Shown: in pieces, positions 1 to 7,482 of the stretch
Layout of the letters: the number at the start of each line of letters is the position of its first letter
Numbering within the stretch: position 1 is the stretch's first letter
Assembly: GCA_048549915.1 (NCBI GenBank)
Contig: JBLYYE010000007.1
Coordinates: 1-55,703 of the forward strand
DNA length: 55,703 nt
Source of the DNA: LSUCC0057 sp048549915
GTDB taxonomy: Bacteria; Pseudomonadota; Gammaproteobacteria; Pseudomonadales; Porticoccaceae
Direction of reading: 5' to 3'
Notes under the pieces: generated by a model
What the model saw: only the letters and a program-made list of their open reading frames with translations
What the model was told of the DNA's origin: nothing
Database searches by the model: none
Position numbers and translations under genes: made by a program

Positions 1-1897
1 ACTCCGGCGACTGAATCGGGCGCGAAGTGCGGCCATCGGGGAGATCTACGTCGACATCGTTGTAGGCGGCACCCAACAAAATATCCCAACCTTCAGCGGG
101 TGAAGCTTGTAACTCTAATTCAAAGCCTTGCGCCTCGGCGTCGGAGTTAAAGGTGATGGTATCGATACCGACAATGTAAAAAGTCTGGTAGTCGTTGTAG
201 TCGTAGAAGTACGCAGCACCATTCAAACGGGCTTTGCCATCCATAAACTCATGCTTAAAGCCCACTTCAAACGCGTCCAGCTGCTCGGGGTCGTAAGTCA
301 TGAACTCATCGGTGTAGTCGAGCGGCTCAGAGAGCGGGAAGATCGGCGCATTGTAGCCGCCACCCTTCACGCCGCGGTTCCAACCACCGTATAGCAGCGT
401 CTCGTCACTCAAGCGGTAATCCAACTGAAGGCGCGCCGACATTTCGGTGTCTTTGCGGTCGCCAGAGTATGCACCGTAGCCAGGCACTTCGATGAGATCA
501 CCGAAAAGTGTGAGGTTGGCGTGGTTAGCTGAAGAGTCAAAGGCATCGGAATCTGGGTCTAAAAACTCTACGTAGTTAACAGAGAAATCAAACTCTTTCT
601 CATCCTGAATAACGCGCGCACCGGCAATCAGGGTTAAGTCATCAGAGAGCGCAAATTCTAGCTGTCCAAACAGTGAGGTCGATTGCAGCGTAGACGTGTA
701 AGGGTTGTAAAGACCAGCCTCTGCGCCGTCAGTTTCTGCAGGACCCACAAAGGGATCAGTAATCGCACCGTTTGAATCTTTTATATCGAGATCCAAGTAG
801 TAGAAACCGGCAACCCATTTCATACTGTCAGTTTCGCCGTCTAAGCGCAGCTCTTGCGAGAACTGCTCCGCATCTGTGGTCAGGAAGAAGTTAAAGAAAG
901 ACAACGGAGAGGCATCAGAATCCTCGATGTAACGGCGCTCTACCGTTGAGAAATCTGTAATAGAAGTAAGATTTGCCCCACCCATTGCGGTAGTGACCGT
1001 TAAAGTATAGCCACTGGTTTCAAGATCATTGAAGCCGGGATCATCGTAGTCGCCGGCAAACACATCGCCATCGTTATCGATGTATTCTAAAACCGGGTTC
1101 ATTTCATCTGGCGTTAGCTCTCCCGGACGTATTGAAGAGACATTCTCAAAGAAACCGGTGTCGATGTCCTGAGTGGAATAGCGGGCATTGAGCAGAATCT
1201 CGGTCTCGTCATTGGGGGTGTACAAAAACTGCACACGGCCCGCGCGGTCGTTGGCGTTGTTCAAGTCGCCGCCCAAGCGGTTGGTGACGTAGCCGTCATT
1301 GTCATGGGTAGACACCGAGACCCGCGCCGACAGGTTGTCGGTGATGGCGCCGCCGGCGGCCCCTTCGAATTTAATTTGGTTGTAGTCGCCCAAAGTGACC
1401 TTGGCGTAGCCATCGGCCTCTTGGCTGGGCTTGCGGGTAATAAAGTGTGCCAAACCACCGGTGGCGTTGCGGCCAAACAGAGTGCCCTGTGGGCCGCGCA
1501 GAATCTCGACGCGCTCCATATCAAACAGCGCAAAGCCGGCACCAGACATCTGGCTGATGTACACCTCGTCGACATACATAGCCACGGGGCTTTCGACGTT
1601 GGTAGTAAAGTCGGAGTTGGCCACACCGCGAATAGCAATTGAGTAGTTGGCCTCGCCGTTGGGCTGTACCGTGCTGACGCCAGGCGCCATGGCGGTAACT
1701 TGCTGGGCGTTATCAAAACCGAGCGCTTCCATCTGGTCGCCGGTCATCGCCGACACCGAGATACCGACATCTTGCAGACCCTGCTCGCGTTTTTGCGCGG
1801 TAATCACCACTTCTTCTAGCACAGCAGCGCTGGCGGACATCGCCATAGACGACGCCAACAATGCCGCAGACAACTTATTTAAACGAAATGTATACAT
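1..1897 (-). CDS. TonB-dependent outer-membrane receptor, C-terminus beyond window
   Basis: The frame stays open from an ATG at 1897 to the window edge, giving 632 residues without the end of the barrel. The start follows AAGGGGAAATACCGT. Residues 1-25 form a signal peptide (MYTFRLNKLSAALLASSMAM...), followed by a TonB-box-like EEVVITAQKRE and a plug domain with VEILRGPQGTLFGRNATGG, the hallmark of TonB-dependent receptors. The remainder shows alternating beta-barrel strands with aromatic-rich turns. Such receptors import large or scarce substrates across the outer membrane using TonB energy; the substrate cannot be read from sequence. It is divergent from a TetR gene and next to an amine dehydrogenase operon, so uptake of a substrate for that neighbourhood is possible but unproven. 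Confidence 0.93.
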   Translation of the reverse strand, partial: MYTFRLNKLSAALLASSMAMSASAAVLEEVVITAQKREQGLQDVGISVSAMTGDQMEALGFDNAQQVTAMAPGVSTVQPNGEANYSIAIRGVANSDFTTNVESPVAMYVDEVYISQMSGAGFALFDMERVEILRGPQGTLFGRNATGGLAHFITRKPSQEADGYAKVTLGDYNQIKFEGAAGGAITDNLSARVSVSTHDNDGYVTNRLGGDLNNANDRAGRVQFLYTPNDETEILLNARYSTQDIDTGFFENVSSIRPGELTPDEMNPVLEYIDNDGDVFAGDYDDPGFNDLETSGYTLTVTTAMGGANLTSITDFSTVERRYIEDSDASPLSFFNFFLTTDAEQFSQELRLDGETDSMKWVAGFYYLDLDIKDSNGAITDPFVGPAETDGAEAGLYNPYTSTLQSTSLFGQLEFALSDDLTLIAGARVIQDEKEFDFSVNYVEFLDPDSDAFDSSANHANLTLFGDLIEVPGYGAYSGDRKDTEMSARLQLDYRLSDETLLYGGWNRGVKGGGYNAPIFPLSEPLDYTDEFMTYDPEQLDAFEVGFKHEFMDGKARLNGAAYFYDYNDYQTFYIVGIDTITFNSDAEAQGFELELQASPAEGWDILLGAAYNDVDVDLPDGRTSRPIQSPE

Positions 1898-1937
1898 ACG
1901 GTATTTCCCCTTTGACTAGGTATTATTTATCACTCAT

Positions 1938-1959
1938 CATTTGCTTTTATAAGCAAATG
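1938..1959. promoter_or_regulatory. 22-bp inverted repeat upstream of the TonB receptor
   Basis: CATTTGCTT and AAGCAAATG form perfect 9-bp arms around TTAT, centred about 50 bases upstream of the receptor start codon. In this divergent region it is a candidate operator for the adjacent TetR protein or another regulator. No terminator-like T-tract follows on either strand. Confidence 0.5.
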
Positions 1960-2184
1960 TAGGTCGAGTGTATTGGAAGCAAAAAATGCGGTCAACACAG
2001 ATTTAGCATATAACCCTAACTTTTTTACGGCAATACCTTACCCTGCGTAAAGAGAGAGAAAAATTGAGGAATAGCAGGCGTTTTTGGTCACATATTTTAG
2101 ATTAAAAGTAAATTCACTAAATAAAACCCTACAGATACAGCAAATTAGTCACACTTTTTGAATCATTTAAAGGATACCGCCAGA

Positions 2185-2790
2185 ATGCATGCAGGCGTTT
2201 ACAACAAGGGCAAAAATACTGCCACAGAAATTTTAAAGGCGGCTATCTCGGTCTTTATTGAAGAGGGCTACGCACAATTTTCGCTGCGCAAAGTCGCTGC
2301 TGCGGCGCAAGTTAAACTGGGCAATTTGCAGCACTACTACCCCAGCAAAGACGCCCTGCTCGAGGCGATGATGGCGGTAGAGATCGAAGAGTACCTGACC
2401 ACTTTTGAGGAGATCCGCAGCCACGGCACCCCCGAACAGCAGCTAGCCGAGCTGGTCGAAACCGTAGTCGATGATCTGAAAACCAAAAAAACCACAATCT
2501 TTTTCCCCGAACTCTGGTCGCTCTCCAACCACCACCAAGCCATGACTAAACACATGGACGCCATGTATAAAAAGTACCGCTTGGTGGTTAAGGAGATTAT
2601 CCGCGACATCAACCCAGTGCTGAGCGAAAAACAAGTCAAACACCTAGCGCTGTTTATCACCGCCTCCTTAGAGGGGCACACTATTTTTGTCGGCTACCAC
2701 AAACCGTGGATGCGAGAAACCAAAGCGATAAGTAGCATAGCGACGCAGAGCTTCCTCTGGCTTATAAAGTCTGGTGAGATCCCTACCTAA
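2185..2790 (+). CDS. TetR/AcrR-family transcriptional regulator
   Basis: This is a 201-residue protein with an N-terminal helix-turn-helix at about residues 14-60 (ATEILKAAISVFIEEGY..FSLRKVAAAA..LGNLQHYYPSKDALL), the standard TetR DNA-binding domain, followed by an all-helical ligand domain. I chose the ATG at 2185 because AAAGGA lies 10 bases upstream; the open frame also extends to a TTG at 2158. It lies between a divergent TonB receptor and the downstream QHNDH operon, so control of either or both is likely. QHNDH clusters that I know of carry an AraC-type regulator (QhpR), so a TetR neighbour would be a different arrangement. Ligand unknown. Confidence 0.9.
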   Translation: MHAGVYNKGKNTATEILKAAISVFIEEGYAQFSLRKVAAAAQVKLGNLQHYYPSKDALLEAMMAVEIEEYLTTFEEIRSHGTPEQQLAELVETVVDDLKTKKTTIFFPELWSLSNHHQAMTKHMDAMYKKYRLVVKEIIRDINPVLSEKQVKHLALFITASLEGHTIFVGYHKPWMRETKAISSIATQSFLWLIKSGEIPT

Positions 2791-2812
2791 AATATTGGCT
2801 GCTGAAAATAGT

Positions 2813-2826
2813 TTGTCAATTGACCT
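2813..2826. promoter_or_regulatory. Candidate operator 1 of the qhp promoter
   Basis: TTGTCAATTGACCT matches the 14-bp palindrome AGGTCAATTGACCT at 12 of 14 positions and contains the perfect palindrome GTCAATTGAC. It lies just upstream of the -35 element, and a second copy lies 64 bp downstream. Candidate TetR or other dimeric repressor/activator site; inferred. Confidence 0.5.
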
Positions 2827-2835
2827 AATTTGTAG

Positions 2836-2865
2836 TTGACAAGAAAAAACCCCTTGCGTTATCGT
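2836..2865 (+). promoter_or_regulatory. Predicted sigma-70 promoter of the qhp operon
   Basis: A perfect -35 hexamer TTGACA (2836-2841) and a weaker -10 TATCGT (2860-2865) are separated by 18 bases. The predicted start near 2872 lies about 85 bases upstream of qhpA. Operator-like palindromes flank it on both sides. Confidence 0.5.
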
Positions 2866-2876
2866 AATTGGTAAAT

Positions 2877-2890
2877 AGGTCTATTGACCT
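2877..2890. promoter_or_regulatory. Candidate operator 2 of the qhp promoter
   Basis: AGGTCTATTGACCT matches the palindrome AGGTCAATTGACCT at 13 of 14 positions and overlaps the region just downstream of the predicted transcription start. It shares GTCWATTGACCT with the copy at 2813-2826. Position and symmetry suggest a repressor site. Confidence 0.5.
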
Positions 2891-2957
2891 TTTTCTGAGC
2901 GGCGAATCTTCCACCATAAACGCTGCCGGTAAAACGATTAAAACGAGAGGGAAAATT

Positions 2958-4553
2958 ATGTTTGTTCGCAAAGCAGCCATGTCGGCGCTATTTATTATTG
3001 GTTTTGCACCATTGGCTCAGGCTGATGAGACCTTGCTCAACCGGTACTGCTTGGGTTGTCATATGCCTTCAGAGCAGGGCTTGAGTCGAATCAGCGAACA
3101 GCGCAAAACGCCCGAGGGCTGGGAGATGACCATCAGCCGCATGCAGCTGATGCACGGCTTGGTAATCGCCGATGAAGACGACCGCACTGCCGCCGAAATC
3201 AAGGCTGCACTGGTCAAGCACCTCGCCGACACGCAAGGGTTGGCGCCCAGCGAGAGCGCCGTCGCCCGCTACCTGCCCGAACGCCTGCCGGCAGTACAAG
3301 AGGCCGGCAGCTACCCCGCGCATATTCAAGAGACCTGTGGCCGCTGCCACTCCAGCGCCCGCCACGTATTGCAGCGCCGCACCGAAGCGGAATGGCAGAA
3401 GTCTATTGACTTCCACCTCGGCCAGTACCCTTCTATCGAGTACTCGCTGTACGGCCGCGATCGCGACTGGCTAAATATTGCCGTCAACCAGATCATTCCC
3501 GAGATTGCTGCCGACTATCCGTTGCAGACTACCGCCTGGGCCGATTGGCAGAGCACCGAAAAGCAAAGCCTCAGTGGCAGCTGGCAACTTTCAGGCGAAA
3601 TGCCCGGCAAAGGCCGGTTCGTCGGCACCATGGCGGTCACTCAGGATGGAGACGATCGCTATTTTGCCAACTTCAGCGGCCAGTTTGACAACGGCGAGAC
3701 CTTCAGTAGCCGCGGCGAGAGTATTGTCTACACAGGTTACGAGTGGCGCGGCAGCTTTAACATTGACGGTGTCGAATATCTGCAAATATTGGCCGCTGAC
3801 GAAAGCTTTAACTCTATGAGCGGACGTCTTTTCCAAGCCGAACACAACGAGTTAGGCGTGAGCCTGCGCGCTCAGCGCGACACCGGCCAACCGCTGTTGA
3901 GTGCCGTCTGGCCCGAGCATATTAAAGCGGGCAGCACCGCCACGCTAACCCTGCACGGCGCCAATATGGGTGGCAATGTGGTACTGCCGAAGGGTATCGA
4001 GGTGCTCGCGGTTGAGCGCAGCGGCCCCAGTGAGTGGCGTGCACAGGTTGCCGCCGGCGCGGATGCTCCCAGCGGGCGCTTCGCAGTGAAACATGGTGGG
4101 GCCACTTTGAATGAAGGTTTGGCTATCTATCGCAACCTCGATGCAGTTGCCGTGTTGCCCGACTACTCTGTCTCCCGAGTGGGCGGCAATGGTGGGGCGC
4201 GGCAAAAAATGTATGGCGCTTTTACCGCCTACGGCAGCGATTTTGGCCCCGACCGCACGGCTGGCACCGCGGACGATATCACCCTTGGCGCAATGCCCGC
4301 CAGTTGGCATGTTGAACCTTGGGATGAGCCTGCGCGCCACGATAACGACGTCAAGTTCGCCGGCGATATGGACCCAAAAACCGGTATATTTACCCCGGCG
4401 GCGGCTGGGCCTAACCCAGAGCGCAAGCAGTCCACCAACAACGTTGGCAATCTTAAAGTAGTCGGCACCGTGACTAACGGTGAGCAAGAGATGCAAGGCA
4501 GCGCGCACATGATTGTGACGGTGCAACGCTGGAATAACCCACCACTGCGTTAA
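2958..4553 (+). CDS. qhpA: Quinohemoprotein amine dehydrogenase alpha subunit (diheme)
   Basis: This is the 531-residue periplasmic diheme subunit of QHNDH, which passes electrons from oxidised primary amines to external acceptors. A signal peptide covers about residues 1-22 (...FAPLAQA). The cytochrome domain carries two CxxCH heme c sites, CLGCH at 31-35 and CGRCH at 127-131. The remaining C-terminal part fits the beta-sandwich domains of the family. The ATG at 2958 follows GAGAGGGAAAATT; the frame is open upstream to a TTG at 2868 but only this ATG precedes a signal peptide. The length fits the roughly 60-kDa alpha subunit. First gene of the qhp operon, 29 bases before qhpD. Confidence 0.95.
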   Translation: MFVRKAAMSALFIIGFAPLAQADETLLNRYCLGCHMPSEQGLSRISEQRKTPEGWEMTISRMQLMHGLVIADEDDRTAAEIKAALVKHLADTQGLAPSESAVARYLPERLPAVQEAGSYPAHIQETCGRCHSSARHVLQRRTEAEWQKSIDFHLGQYPSIEYSLYGRDRDWLNIAVNQIIPEIAADYPLQTTAWADWQSTEKQSLSGSWQLSGEMPGKGRFVGTMAVTQDGDDRYFANFSGQFDNGETFSSRGESIVYTGYEWRGSFNIDGVEYLQILAADESFNSMSGRLFQAEHNELGVSLRAQRDTGQPLLSAVWPEHIKAGSTATLTLHGANMGGNVVLPKGIEVLAVERSGPSEWRAQVAAGADAPSGRFAVKHGGATLNEGLAIYRNLDAVAVLPDYSVSRVGGNGGARQKMYGAFTAYGSDFGPDRTAGTADDITLGAMPASWHVEPWDEPARHDNDVKFAGDMDPKTGIFTPAAAGPNPERKQSTNNVGNLKVVGTVTNGEQEMQGSAHMIVTVQRWNNPPLR

Positions 4554-4582
4554 TCTGCAGCTAACTGCTAGGCGAGACTACT

Positions 4583-6010
4583 ATGGGTAGCCAATTAGAA
4601 CTCAACCGCAACAACTACCACTGTATAGAGGTAGAGCAGCGCGAACTGATTTTCCATATCCCCAGCAGCGCGCTGTTTGAGCTGGACGGTACCGGACGCA
4701 AGGTGATCGACTTTTTCGAGGCCAACGGCAGTGGCGCGGACTATTCCGCGCTGGCCGCCGACTGCCCCGAGGGCGAGCTCGACAACACCATTGCAGAGCT
4801 GCGTTCATTAGATATTTTGCGCAGCCCCGGTATGGTCGAACAGGCCAAGCCGGCCATTGCCCTTAAATCGGTGCCGCTCACCACAGTGGTATTAAATATC
4901 AACACCGGCTGTAATCTGAGTTGTAGCTACTGCTACAAGGAAGATCTGGCAACCCCGAGCAACGGCATCAAAATGGATTACGACACCGCCATTGGCTCTA
5001 TTGAGATGCTGCTTAAAGAGTCGCCCAACCAGCCGCGCTACAATGTGGTGTTCTTTGGCGGCGAGCCGCTCAGCCATCTACCACTGATCAAAAAAGTTAT
5101 CGCCTACTGCGAAGAGCGCTTTGGCAAACTCGGCAAATTGGTTGATTTCTCTATGACGACCAACGCTACGCTGCTCAACGAGAAAACTATCGCGTACCTT
5201 GATCAACACAACGTGGGTATTGCGGTAAGTATCGATGGCCCGAAAGCGCTGCACGATAAAAACCGCATCACGGTCGGTGGCAAAGGCACCTACGAGACTG
5301 TCGCTAAAAAGGTGGGCTTGCTGCTCAACAACTACCGCAGCCGTCCCGTGGGGGCACGTGTCACACTGACCACAGGTGTTACCGACATTCACACCATTTG
5401 GGACCATCTGTTTAACGAGCTGGGGTTTGCCGAGGTCGGCTTTGCGCCGGTCACCTCTGGAGATATGCCCGAGTACAATCTCAGTAATGAAGAGTTAGCT
5501 GCTGTGTTTGCCAACATGAAAGCGCTCGGCCAAATTTACTTAGAGGCGGCTCTGCGCAATGAGAATATTGGATTTTCCAACCTCCACCAGCTGCTGACCG
5601 ATCTACACATCGGACGTAAAAAGACCCTACCCTGCGGCGCCGGTGTCGGTATGGTAGCGGTCGACCACGCAGGCGGTGTCAACCTCTGCCACCGCTTTAC
5701 TGGCTCAGACTTACCCTTGTTCGGGGATATTAAACAAGGGGTTGACCGCGGCGCTCTCAACCAGTTTTTGAACGAGCGCGTGGAGAAAGCTGAGCAGGGT
5801 TGCAATACCTGTCGGATCCGCAATTTGTGTGCCGGCGGTTGCTACCACGAGAGCTATGCAAAGTATAACGAGCCCACCAAGCCGACCTTCCACTATTGCG
5901 ATTTGATGCGCGATTGGGTCGATTTTGGCGTCTCTGTTTATGCGCAAATTATGGCAAAAAACCCTAGTTTTTATGATACTCACATCACACCACGAGGAGC
6001 ACAACAATGA
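4583..6010 (+). CDS. qhpD: QHNDH maturation radical SAM/SPASM enzyme
   Basis: This is a 475-residue radical SAM enzyme. The CxxxCxxC motif (C110, C114, C117; CNLSCSYCYK) binds the SAM cluster, and the C-terminal SPASM region supplies cysteines for auxiliary clusters (CGAG..., CHRF, CNTCRIRNLCAGGCY, YCDL). QhpD is known to form the Cys-Asp and Cys-Glu thioether bonds inside the gamma subunit QhpC while QhpC is still in the cytoplasm with its leader. The gene lies between qhpA and qhpC, and its TGA stop overlaps the qhpC start (ATGA), indicating translational coupling with its substrate. Confidence 0.95.
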   Translation: MGSQLELNRNNYHCIEVEQRELIFHIPSSALFELDGTGRKVIDFFEANGSGADYSALAADCPEGELDNTIAELRSLDILRSPGMVEQAKPAIALKSVPLTTVVLNINTGCNLSCSYCYKEDLATPSNGIKMDYDTAIGSIEMLLKESPNQPRYNVVFFGGEPLSHLPLIKKVIAYCEERFGKLGKLVDFSMTTNATLLNEKTIAYLDQHNVGIAVSIDGPKALHDKNRITVGGKGTYETVAKKVGLLLNNYRSRPVGARVTLTTGVTDIHTIWDHLFNELGFAEVGFAPVTSGDMPEYNLSNEELAAVFANMKALGQIYLEAALRNENIGFSNLHQLLTDLHIGRKKTLPCGAGVGMVAVDHAGGVNLCHRFTGSDLPLFGDIKQGVDRGALNQFLNERVEKAEQGCNTCRIRNLCAGGCYHESYAKYNEPTKPTFHYCDLMRDWVDFGVSVYAQIMAKNPSFYDTHITPRGAQQ

Positions 6011-6330
6011 AGAAGCTCAAGCCCATAAACCAAAAAGCGGTAGAACTGGCTGGCACCACTAGCCAACAACAGGTTGATGACGTTGTCGCCATGCAATCTG
6101 TAGTCGGTTGCGCTTCAACCACAGACCCAGGCTGGGAAGTGGATATGTTTGGCGGTACCGCGGGTCTCTGCCAGCCGATGGAAGCTGATCTGTACGGCTG
6201 TTCTGATCCATGCTGGTGGCCGGCTCAGGTCCCCGACATGATGAATACCTACCCAGATTGGTCTGCTGATGCCCCCTCTGCGGCGAAAAACTGGCGCAAT
6301 CTAGACGGTGTCTACCCAGGTAAGGAGTAA
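6007..6330 (+). CDS. qhpC: QHNDH gamma subunit precursor (CTQ cofactor carrier)
   Basis: This 107-residue precursor becomes the catalytic gamma subunit bearing cysteine tryptophylquinone. Every known modified position is present at the family spacing: thioether pairs C35-E44, C55-D61 and C69-D77, and the CTQ pair C65-W71 in GCSDPCWW. These map to mature residues 7-16, 27-33, 41-49 and 37-43 with a constant offset of 28, implying a 28-residue leader (MKKLKPINQ...VA) removed by QhpE. The leader is not a Sec signal, which fits export by QhpF. GAGGAG lies upstream, and the start overlaps the qhpD stop. Confidence 0.96.
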   Translation: MKKLKPINQKAVELAGTTSQQQVDDVVAMQSVVGCASTTDPGWEVDMFGGTAGLCQPMEADLYGCSDPCWWPAQVPDMMNTYPDWSADAPSAAKNWRNLDGVYPGKE

Positions 6331-6333
6331 GGT

Positions 6334-7476
6334 ATGCAGAGTTTAAAACAACGCTGCAGCACGCTTGCCGCTGCAGCATTGGGTGTAGCACTAACCGCTA
6401 GCCTAGTGGGTTGTGGCAGTTCTGTGCCAGAGGCCACTAACAAAGACTACATGGTTGCTGTCAGCCGCCCCAACCATCTCAATGTTATCGATGCTGAGAC
6501 GTTAGAGCCGGTTAACCGCTGTGAACTACCCGCCCACCCCGCTCCGGGCACTATTGTTATGAGCCCGGACTCGCAGATCGCTTACACTCTGATTGGTAGC
6601 TTCGGTGAGATCTATGGTATCGATATAGAAAGCTGCGAAGTCGTCTTCTCTGCCAATCAGAGCCAGGGCAATGAGCGGGTTCGCTCGATGGGCGCTATCG
6701 CCATCAGTCCTGACGGCAGCGAAATCTATACCCATCAGAACCCCACGGTGATGATGAGTGACCACTACAAGGTACAAGATACCCGAGTTGCTGTGTTCAA
6801 TACGGCTGACGGCTTAGATGCCAAAGCGGTGCGCACCTTCCCTGCCCCGCGCCAAGTCACCATTATCAAAACCGGCGACGATGGTACGCTCTACCTCGGT
6901 GGCCCCGACGTTTACGCTATGGACGTCAACAGTGGCGAATACACCACCTCGATTGTCAGTCGCAATCTCGACGACCCACAATACAGCCCGCGCGATGTGC
7001 TGACTGTTTGGCCAATAGGCGATACTTCCAATGAGTTCATCCGGATGTTTAGCGTGGTGAAATTCAACGGCGAGTCTGGCGATATGGACAATGCCAGTTT
7101 CCACTGGGGCTACGAGCGCATCGACCTGACTACAGGTGAGCCTACCGATACCATCTTTGGCCCGCTTGAAGTCGTGTTGTTCTCGGGACAAACTCGTCCC
7201 AACCACCCCGATCAAATGTGGGCAGTACTGAGCCACCTGAAACAGTTTGATGTGCCTTCACAGACAGAGGTGCGTTCAATCACTCTGGATCACACCTACT
7301 ACTGCATCAATTTTTCAACCGACGGTGACACCATCTACTTGAGTGGCGCACTTGACGATATTGTTGCTTATGATGCCAATACCCTAGAAAAACTTGGCAA
7401 CATTACACTCGGCGGTGATATGTCAATGGCTACGCCGCGAGTCATCAACCGCTCAGTTATCACCAGCAAGCTTTAA
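6334..7476 (+). CDS. qhpB: QHNDH beta subunit (beta-propeller), possible lipoprotein
   Basis: This 380-residue protein has repeated beta-propeller-type segments (VSRPNHLNVIDAETLEP, AISPDGSEIYTH, STDGDTIYLSGALDDIVAYD), as in the seven-bladed beta subunit that forms the active site together with QhpC. The N-terminus is a signal peptide ending in LVGC, a good lipobox with Cys27 as the lipidated residue. That would tether the complex to a membrane, whereas QHNDH is generally described as soluble and periplasmic; lipidation is inference. It starts 3 bases after qhpC with TAAGGAGTAAG upstream. Confidence 0.92.
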   Translation: MQSLKQRCSTLAAAALGVALTASLVGCGSSVPEATNKDYMVAVSRPNHLNVIDAETLEPVNRCELPAHPAPGTIVMSPDSQIAYTLIGSFGEIYGIDIESCEVVFSANQSQGNERVRSMGAIAISPDGSEIYTHQNPTVMMSDHYKVQDTRVAVFNTADGLDAKAVRTFPAPRQVTIIKTGDDGTLYLGGPDVYAMDVNSGEYTTSIVSRNLDDPQYSPRDVLTVWPIGDTSNEFIRMFSVVKFNGESGDMDNASFHWGYERIDLTTGEPTDTIFGPLEVVLFSGQTRPNHPDQMWAVLSHLKQFDVPSQTEVRSITLDHTYYCINFSTDGDTIYLSGALDDIVAYDANTLEKLGNITLGGDMSMATPRVINRSVITSKL

Positions 7477-7482
7477 CCGTCT

